Below, piece by piece: positions 57,901 to 64,000 of a DNA stretch of 64,000 nucleotides (position 1 is the stretch's first letter; each line of letters begins with the position of its first letter). The stretch is from Manihot esculenta (taxonomy: Eukaryota; Streptophyta; Magnoliopsida; Malpighiales; Euphorbiaceae): positions 16,679,051 to 16,743,050 of the forward strand of contig NC_035172.2 of the NCBI RefSeq assembly GCF_001659605.2, in the 5' to 3' direction. A model generated the notes under the pieces. That model saw only the letters and a list, made by a program, of their open reading frames with translations, did not search any database and was not told the origin of the DNA. The position numbers and the translations under genes are program-made.

Positions 57901-59902
57901 GTGGACCGACCAGTGCGAGGAGAGTTTTGAAGAGCTCAAGAAGAGATTGACTTCAGCACCAGTTTTAGCTCTGCCATCTAGTGGTGAGGACTTTACAGTC
58001 TTTTGTGATGCGTCCCGTGTGGGACTGGGTTGTGTGCTTATGCAGAATGAGAGGGTGATTGCTTATGCTTCTAGGCAGCTAAAGAAGCATGAGTTGAATT
58101 ACCCCACGCATGACCTTGAGATGGCAGCAGTAATCTTTGCACTCAAGATGTGGAGGCATTACCTCTATGGGGTAAAATGTGAGATCTTCACCGATCATAA
58201 AAGCCTGCAGTACATCCTGAGTCAAAGAGATTTGAATTTGAGACAGAGGAGATGGGTAGAGTTGCTGAGTGACTATGATTGCAAGATTCAGTATCATCCG
58301 GGTAAGGCGAATGTCGTGGCAGACGCCCTAAGCCGGAAGTCACTAGGCAGTCTATCCCACATCACGGCAGAGAGGAGACCAGTGGTGAAGGAGTTTTACA
58401 AGCTCATTGAGGAAGGTCTACAGTTGGAGTTGTCTGGTACAGGTGCCTTGGTTGCTCAGATGAAAGTGACACCCGTGTTTCTGGAGCAGGTGGCTCAGAA
58501 ACAGCATGAGGACCCAGAGTTAGTGAAGATTGCCAGGACGGTTCAGTCAGGCAAGGACAGTGAGTTCAGATTCGACAATAAGGGGATCCTCCGCTATGGG
58601 AGTCGTTTATGTGTACCAGATGACATAGGGCTAAAAGGAGACATTATGAGAGAGGCTCATAATGCAAGATACAGCATTCACCCCGGAGCCACCAAGATGT
58701 ATCAAGATCTGAAGAAAGTTTATTGGTGGCCAGCTATGAAGAGAGAAGTGGCACAGTTTGTGTCAGCCTGCGAAGTATGTCAGAGGGTGAAGCTGGAACA
58801 TCAGAAGCCGGCTGGAATGCTTAACCCGCTACCCATTCCAGAGTGGAAATGGGAGAATATAGCTATGGACTTCGTAGTGGGGTTACCGGCGACGTCCAAC
58901 AGATTGGACTCCATATGGGTGATTGTGGACAGACTCACCAAATCTGCTCACTTCATCCCTGTCAGGAGTGGCTATTCTGTGGACAAGTTGGCGCAGGTGT
59001 ATGTTGATGAGATAGTCAGACTGCATGGGGTTCCTGTTTCTATAGTGTCAGATAGAGGGCCCCAGTTCACCTCCAGGTTTTGGCGGAGTCTGCAGAATGC
59101 CATGGGTACTAGAATGGATTTTAGCACTGCCTTCCATCCACAGACGGACGGACAGTCAGAGAGGACCATCCAGACCATAGAAGATATGCTGAGAATGTGT
59201 GTGCTGGACTTTGGCGGTTCTTGGAGGCAGCATCTACCTTTGGTGGAGTTCGCCTACAATAACAGCCATCATGCTAGCATCGGGATGGCTCCATATGAAG
59301 CTTTATATGGAAGGAAGTGCAGGTCACCTGTTTGCTGGGAGGAAGTTGGAGAAAAGGCCTTGGCAGGGCCTGAGCTAGTAGAGATCACCAGCAGGGTGGT
59401 ACCCTTAATCAGAGAGAGAATCAAGATGGCTGCAAGCAGACAGAAGAGTTATGCAGACATCCGCAGAAGGCTAGTAGAGTTTCAGGAGGGGGATCTGGTA
59501 TTGCTCAAGGTGTCTCCAATGAAAGGAGTGGTTCGCTTTGGGAAGAAAGGTAAGCTGGCTCCGCGGTACATCGGACCCTTTGAAGTCTTGCAAAAGATTG
59601 GGAATGTATCGTACAAGCTGGATTTACCTGCTTCAATGGAGAGAATCCATCCGGTTTTCCATGTTTCTATGTTGAGAAAGTTCGTGTCAGATCCGGGCAA
59701 GGTTCTTAGTGAGCCTGATGTGGAGATCCAAGAGGATCTCACCTATGTTGAGCAGCCAGTACGGATCCTAGACACCCAGATCAGGAAGCTGAGGAACAAG
59801 GAAATCCCGATGGTGAAAGTCCTGTGGAACCACCACAATATAGAAGAATGCACTTGGGAGACACGGGAGTCTATGCTCCGGCAATATCCTCATCTCTTTT
59901 AA
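54908..59902 (+). CDS. Element E gag-pol polyprotein (chromovirus), intact
   Basis: 1,664 codons from the family-conserved start [12 protein letters not shown]; an in-frame upstream ATG at 54818 is not conserved. Residues ~1-130 are Arg/Ser-rich, followed by a Pro/Tyr-rich linker and the gag core (~200-370). Zinc knuckles are at C434-C445 and C452-C455-H460-C465. The protease has DPGAS at 551-555. RT spans ~740-905 with FIDD at 885-888; RNase H follows with Asp1034. The integrase zinc region is ~1251-1291, and its D,D35E core is Asp1321, Asp1382, Glu1418. A chromodomain covers ~1617-1664. It makes virus-like particles, copies its RNA into DNA and integrates it; the chromodomain probably targets heterochromatin. 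Every catalytic residue I can check is present. There is no frameshift between gag and pol, so how the Gag excess is made is unclear. Confidence 0.97.
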   Translation: MRGTRRSARLTGVPPEDEGMSARPPTLPRAMSSRSNRDRAVRDPRRSLDLGRSRSVRGTVQGGASEDMGDDMDVEQRRDGSLGVSMSEEGMGESQGGTQASGFVQPPHYPHFSQHPGYSMGGTSDYPSFTPYPTQMPYPPYYPPYSQYPMYPPPPYYPNPANPTSENVAPPPPPAEPAAPVAQPPRPSSVSGSKVKMTDYMKLGAPQFETGDDPFVYLERVKAITDEIGADDSRAIQMAGFTLKCKKAREWFKNYVNPRVDNMTWEEFANEFAGWAFPDSSRELKMIEFEQLRQTDDMSVDEYTDRFMELLPFAGQDLNTDQKKSRRYIMKLHPRYSSLVQSADRESFHAIVDMARRMEASAIIQGTVKQTVAQASGSKTPGGGRLDPSTLSAATSGSKRWGKPKGKKNKFWSKVKSSLGFGSGSSSGADNAVCARCGKPHRGVCRFGTNACFRCGQEGHMARDCPRAVPMAQSQQTASGSVAQPAAPAMTQASGRGRGRGAASSSAGFRGEGPSAPARIFTMTQQEADASNTVVAGNLVIGCSDVYALMDPGASHSFIAPRAVGRLGLMTSGLECPLWVSGPKCDPSVAESVCQCSPVFVEGRCLSADLVVLDLTDFDVILGMDWLSTHGATLDCRDKVVRFRGQDGSEVVFRGDRRGTPRGMISALQARRLLRRGCQGYLAHVRELNSQVREPASVPVVREFLDVFPDELPGLPPAREIEFEIELMPGTRPISIPPYRMAPAELKELKEQLQELVDKGFIRPSTSPWGAPVLFVRKKDGSLRLCIDYRQLNKVTTKNKYPLPRIDDLFDQLAGAGCFSKIDLRSGYHQLRIREEDVPKTAFRTRYGHFEFLVMPFGLTNAPAAFMDLMNRVFSQYLDHFVIVFIDDILVYSRNAEEHAHHLRLVLQTLREHGLYAKFSKCEFWLRSISFLGHVVSENGIEVDPKKTETVANWPRPTSVTEIRSFLGLAGYYRRFVQDFSKIAAPLTRLTRKNQKFLWTDQCEESFEELKKRLTSAPVLALPSSGEDFTVFCDASRVGLGCVLMQNERVIAYASRQLKKHELNYPTHDLEMAAVIFALKMWRHYLYGVKCEIFTDHKSLQYILSQRDLNLRQRRWVELLSDYDCKIQYHPGKANVVADALSRKSLGSLSHITAERRPVVKEFYKLIEEGLQLELSGTGALVAQMKVTPVFLEQVAQKQHEDPELVKIARTVQSGKDSEFRFDNKGILRYGSRLCVPDDIGLKGDIMREAHNARYSIHPGATKMYQDLKKVYWWPAMKREVAQFVSACEVCQRVKLEHQKPAGMLNPLPIPEWKWENIAMDFVVGLPATSNRLDSIWVIVDRLTKSAHFIPVRSGYSVDKLAQVYVDEIVRLHGVPVSIVSDRGPQFTSRFWRSLQNAMGTRMDFSTAFHPQTDGQSERTIQTIEDMLRMCVLDFGGSWRQHLPLVEFAYNNSHHASIGMAPYEALYGRKCRSPVCWEEVGEKALAGPELVEITSRVVPLIRERIKMAASRQKSYADIRRRLVEFQEGDLVLLKVSPMKGVVRFGKKGKLAPRYIGPFEVLQKIGNVSYKLDLPASMERIHPVFHVSMLRKFVSDPGKVLSEPDVEIQEDLTYVEQPVRILDTQIRKLRNKEIPMVKVLWNHHNIEECTWETRESMLRQYPHLF

Positions 59903-59987
59903 GGTTAGTCTCTATGTGTTTTATGTGTACGAGATGTTGTATGCCTTGCATGTGCTAGTTGAGGAACATTCGGGGACGAATGTTCTT

Positions 59988-59999
59988 AAGGGGGGAGAA
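59988..59999 (+). other. Polypurine tract of element E
   Basis: AAGGGGGGAGAA lies immediately before the 3' LTR. It is the site where a purine RNA primer starts plus-strand DNA synthesis. The same tract is found reversed at 6149-6161 in B. Confidence 0.95.
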
Positions 60000-62221
60000 T
60001 GTAATACCCGGCTAGACTTCGGTATCGGAATTCCTACCGTCCGGTGGAATCCCGGATGTCGGAGACCTCTAGAAGGGTAAAATCATGTTTTTTTTGTAAA
60101 ATGTTTTCATGTTTTTAATGGTTTTAAGTATGGAAGAAAATGAGTTCTTGCATGAAAATAGCATTTGAGGAAAACCCAGGTTCGGCCGCCGAAAGTCAAG
60201 TTCGGCCGCCGAACATGCATGCGTTTTGGAGGCACGTTAGGCCCCCGAAAGCATGAGTGAGGGAAGTCCAGGTTCGGCCGCCGAACCTCATGTTCGGCCG
60301 CCGAACATGGCATGCATGCGGAGGCACATTCGGCCCCCGAACGTGGTCTGGCCAGCCACTATAAAAGGGTCCCTTAGCCGAAAACGGGCGAGCTTTTTCC
60401 CATTTTCGGCCAAGGTGAGCTCTCCGCCGTCTCTCACCCATTTTTGATGTTCTTCCTCTAAATCTTTCGAGATTTTCACTTGTTTTCACTTGGTTTTGAA
60501 GATTTAAGCTTTTGAAACAAGTTTTGGAGCTTTGGGAACTCAGGAGCTCATTTTCGTGGATCTCCAAGTTTAGGTCGTCTCCCTCTCGATCTTCAAGAGG
60601 TAAGAGCCGATCTTAAGCTCCTTATGAGTTCTAAATAAGTTTTATGCAAGATCTAAGGGTAGAAATGCATGTTAGGGTATATGTTGAGTTATGGGTATAT
60701 ATTGATGTTTTGAACAATGTGTGTTGTTTGAGTATGTTTGAAGTGTTGTAGTTGGGGTATTTGATGTTTTGAGGCCCCTAGGAACTTGTATGCATGTTTT
60801 AGTTGAGATTTATGCATGATTTGAGGTTTTGGGAGGCAAGGGGTTCATGTGAACCAAGTTTCTGCCCTTCTGGCAGAAACCAGGTTCGGCCGCCGAAGGG
60901 AGTTTCGGCCGCCGAACCCCCTTTGTGGAGGCAGCATTCGGCTGCCGAAGTTGCCCCCGAAAAGAGACTTTCGTCTCTGTCTGGGACTTTCGGCCGCCGA
61001 AGGTGCCGCCGAAAGTGCCTGACTTTCGGATCTGTCCAGGACTTTCGGCCGCCGAAGGTGCCGCCGAAAGTGCCCTGTTCAGCCATTTCTTGCATGTTTT
61101 TATGTGATGTTTTCAGGATGTTTTAGGGGGTTTTTGGGGAATATATTAGAGTTGTATTTACGTCTGTTTGGTCCCTCATTTGAGTCCACCTGTGTAGGTT
61201 CGGACCCGAGGAACCGAGGACCCCAGCAGTGAGTTCAGCTGCTTCGGTGTTGTCAGAGTCAGCCAGAGGTGAGTGGAACTAAACTCAATCTTTTAAATTA
61301 AATGTTTTATCATGTTTCATGCATCATGATTATGTAACAGGATGATTGCATTAGTATTCACGAATATGCCGCATTGCATCGATTATTGTTGATGTGGGTG
61401 AATGTTGGATGACCCAATTAGTCCATGACAGGAAGACCAGGACCCCATTCTACGGCCTGGCACGGAAATGAAAGACCAGGACCCCATTCTACGGCCTGGC
61501 ACGATTGTGGACTCGAAGACCAGGAGCCTAGAGGAGGCCCTGGGATAATGGTAAGTAATGTATGTATGACAGGAAGACCAGGACCCCATGCTACGGCCTG
61601 GCACTATGTTAGCTTGGACTAATTGGTGACAAGTTCACCCAACCTTATGTGAACTGTTTGTGTTATGATGCATTTCATAGAGCATAGTGTTAATGTGTTT
61701 TAATAGCTCTACTCACTGGGCTTTTAGCTCACCCCTCTCCCTTTACCCCCAGGCTTGCAGGTACAGTATAGTGCGGGAGTCCGGATAGAGTAAAGAAGTC
61801 ATGCTTATGTAATAGCTAGCAATGGACATGATCAAATTGTAATGTAAAAGTACAGTATAGTTATGTAATGAGGTTTATGGTTGTTAGTGTGTGCTTGACC
61901 ATAGAATGTTGTATCCCTTTTATACATGATCTTAGAGATTTTGATGATGTTTATGTAAACCAGCTCAACACAGATTATGTTACCCCTTTGAGGGCACAGA
62001 TGAGATCCCACAGAGGGATCAATGTTATGTTAATGTTTATGCACAGGTTGAGTCTGGTTGATGTTCATGGAAAGAAAAGTTTTAATTTTTATGCATGTTG
62101 TTGATCATGTATGGGATTATACAGGTTTACAGGTTTTATGTCAGGCTTGCTACGGGTCCCGGCGGCCTTAAGTCGACCCGGATCCTAGCGCCGGTAGCGG
62201 TCCGATTTTCGGGTCGTTACA
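60000..62221 (+). repeat. 3' LTR of element E
   Basis: 2,222 bp, nearly identical to 52409-54633. The three-base length difference is fully accounted for by the three single-base indels noted. ATATG follows at 62222-62226. Confidence 0.97.
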
Positions 62222-64000
62222 ATATGGCTCGAGAATGTCCAAGAGCAGTCCCGATGGCTCAGTCCCAGCAGACAGCCTCAGGCAGTGTAGCGCAGCCAGC
62301 AGCTCCAGCCATGACTCAGGCCAGTGGCAAAGGCAGAGGGAGAGGGGCAGCCTCTTCTTCAGCGGGTTTCAGAGGTGAAGGTCCATCAGCTCCAGCACGG
62401 ATCTTCACAATGACACAGCAGGAGGTAGATGCATCTAACACCGTAGTGGCAGGTAACTTAGTCATTGGTTGTTCAAATGTTTATGCCTTGATGGACCCTG
62501 GTGCATCTCATTCTTTTATTGCACCGAGAGCCGTTGAGAGGTTGGGGTTAATGATCTCTCAGTTAGAGTGTCCTCTCTGGGTCAATGGACCCAAGTGTGA
62601 TCCATCAGTGGCAGAGTCAGTCTGCCAGTGTAGTGCTGTGTTTGTTGAGGGAAGATGCTTGTCCGCCGACCTAGTAGTTCTAGACTTGACAGATTTTGAC
62701 GTCATTCTAGGGATGGACTGGTTATCTACCCATGGTGCTACCTTGGACTGCAGAGACAAGGTAGTCAGGTTCAGAGGTCAGGATGGGTCTGAGGTTATCT
62801 TTAGAGGAGACAGGAGGGGTACACCTAGAGGTCTAATATCAGCTCTTCAGGCTCGAAGGTTGCTCAGGAGGGGATGTCAGGGGTATTTGGCTCATATGAG
62901 AGAGCTTAGCAGTCAGGTTAGAGAGCCCGCCTCGGTGTCAGTGGTTAGAGAGTTCTTAGATGTGTTCCCAGACAAGCTGCCAGGTTTACCACCTGCTAGG
63001 GAGATAGAGTTCGAGATACAACTGATGCCTGGAACCCGACCGATCTCTATCCCTCCCTACAGGATGGCGCCAGCAGAATTGAAAGAGTTGAAGGAGCAGT
63101 TACAGGAGCTGGTAGACAAGGGCTTCATCCGACCGAGTACCTCACCCTGGGGTGCTTCAGTTTTGTTTGTAAGAAAGAAGGATGGATCCCTCAGACTTTG
63201 TATCGACTACAGGCAGTTGAACAAAGTCACTACCAAAAATAGGTACCCATTGCCAAGGATCGACGATCTATTCGACCAGCTAGCAGGAGCGGGTTGTTTC
63301 TCCAAAATAGATCTGAGATCTGGGCATCATCAGCTGAGGATCAGAGAAGAAGATGTGCCAAAGACAGCTTTCAGGACCAGATATGGCCATTTTGAGTTCC
63401 TTGTGATGCCGTTCGGGTTAACCAACGCCCCTGCAGCATTCATGGATCTCATGAACAGAGTGTTTAGTCAATACCTGGATCACTTTGTTATTGTCTTTAT
63501 AGATGATATCTTAGTGTATTCCAGGAATGCAGAGGAGCATGCCCGTCATCTGAGGTTGGTTCTACAGACCTTGAGGGAACATGGCTTGTATGCCAAGTTC
63601 TCCAAGTGTGAGTTCTGGCTGAGGAGCATTTCATTCTTGGGGCATGTGGTGTCAGAAAATGGTATAGAGGTAGACCCCAAGAAGGTAGAAGCTGTGGCTA
63701 ACTGGCCTAGACCCACTTCAGTGACAGAGATTAGAAGTTTCTTGGGTTTGGCAGGTTACTACAGGAGGTTCGTTCAGGACTTCTCGAAAATAGCAGCTCC
63801 TCTGACCAGACTGACCAGGAAAAATCAGAAGTTCATGTGGACTGACCAGTGCGAAGAGAGTTTTGAAGAGCTTAAGAAGAGGTTGACTTCAGCACCAGTG
63901 TTAGCTCTGCCATCTAGTGATGCAGACTTTACAGTCTTTTGTGATGCGTCCCGTGTGGGACTGGGTTGTGTACTAATGCAGAATGAGAGGGTGATTGCTT
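62222..64000 (+). pseudogene. Element D gag end, protease and RT (continues past window)
   Basis: D resumes inside the second zinc knuckle (MARECP) and is open in one frame to the window end. It includes the protease (DPGASHSFI, about 62492-62518), RT with FIDDILVYS (about 63500) and the start of RNase H (FCDAS at about 63940). It is very similar to E, with scattered amino-acid changes such as His for Tyr in the RT 'RSG(Y/H)HQL' motif (about 63328). Because D's gag upstream of E is disrupted, this downstream part is probably untranslated despite being open. Confidence 0.92.

Larger units (their letters stand above)
52409..62221 (+). mobile_element. Element E: intact Tekay-type (chromovirus) LTR retrotransposon
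   Basis: A complete 9,813-bp element: 5' LTR 52409-54633, PBS 54637-54649, gag-pol ORF 54908-59902, PPT 59988-59999, 3' LTR 60000-62221, TSD ATATG. By eye the LTRs differ by two substitutions and three single-base indels over 2.2 kb, so this is a very recent insertion, and the ORF has no interruption. The single ORF, C-terminal chromodomain, long LTRs and iMet primer site fit the Tekay/Del lineage. All parts needed for autonomous transposition appear present; activity itself is inferred. Confidence 0.97.
48930..64000 (+). mobile_element. Element D: Tekay-type element nested in K, continues past window
   Basis: 5' LTR 48930-50785, PBS 50789-50800, gag from 51058. It is interrupted at 52409 by E and resumes at 62222 (after the ATATG duplication) with gag, protease, RT and the start of RNase H to 64000. 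D's 5' half is damaged (three nonsense codons and a frame-shifting deletion in gag), while its protease-RT part is open through the window end. Confidence 0.9.

Noticed and set aside
6225..64000. Endogenous pararetrovirus as an alternative for the RT-bearing elements
   Set aside because: All have LTRs, integrase and 5-bp duplications, and no movement or coat protein genes, so they are Ty3 or Ty1 retrotransposons.

Overview
This window is plant nuclear heterochromatin made almost wholly of LTR retrotransposons nested inside one another. I found no convincing host gene, rRNA, tRNA or CRISPR array. The evidence for a plant, probably a dicot, is the element mix: Tekay/Del-type chromoviruses with ~2.2 kb LTRs and an initiator-Met-tRNA primer site, a Tat-type Ty3 element with a second RNase H and an antisense ORF, an Athila-type Ty3 element with an Asp-tRNA primer site, and Ty1/copia elements. 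I do not assign a species. Lineage names rest on recognised domain order and motifs, not on a search.

Layout. 1-1852: minus-strand Tekay-type remnant (element L). 1853 to about 3770: a truncated plus-strand Tekay-type LTR (A). From about 3770 to 23013 runs an old minus-strand Tat-like gag (element G), cut into three pieces by two insertions with perfect 5-bp target-site duplications (TSDs). These are B (3995-8058, a deleted minus-strand Tekay element, TSD GATTT) and F (8362-22363, a 14-kb Tat element, TSD GTAAC). F carries a fold-back insertion M (11091-11833, TSD CTCAA) inside pol, and a reverse-oriented three-exon coding region (16657-19716) between pol and its 3' LTR. 23014-25850 is non-coding and mostly AT-rich. 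25860-28350 holds minus-strand copia debris (N).

From 28445 an Athila-type element (H) runs rightward. It is interrupted by copia element I (32657-40357, TSD GTTCC), by solo LTR J (40704-42903, TSD CCTAA) and by K at 43640. K is a Tekay-type element whose RT is interrupted by D (LTR at 48930), and D's gag is interrupted by E (52409-62221, TSD ATATG). D resumes at 62222 and runs off the window. K, D and E belong to one family, so the family has repeatedly inserted into itself.

E is the outstanding element. It has two nearly identical 2.2-kb LTRs (by eye 2 substitutions and 3 single-base indels), intact PBS and PPT, a perfect TSD and one uninterrupted gag-protease-RT-RNase H-integrase-chromodomain ORF of 1,664 codons. 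It looks recently transposed and possibly still competent. Its LTR and leader contain a TATA box, clusters of a 13-bp palindrome (TTCGGCCGCCGAA), and conserved splice-like signals ending in a branch-point/acceptor pair directly upstream of the gag ATG. This suggests an undescribed leader intron that would separate translated RNA from genomic RNA.
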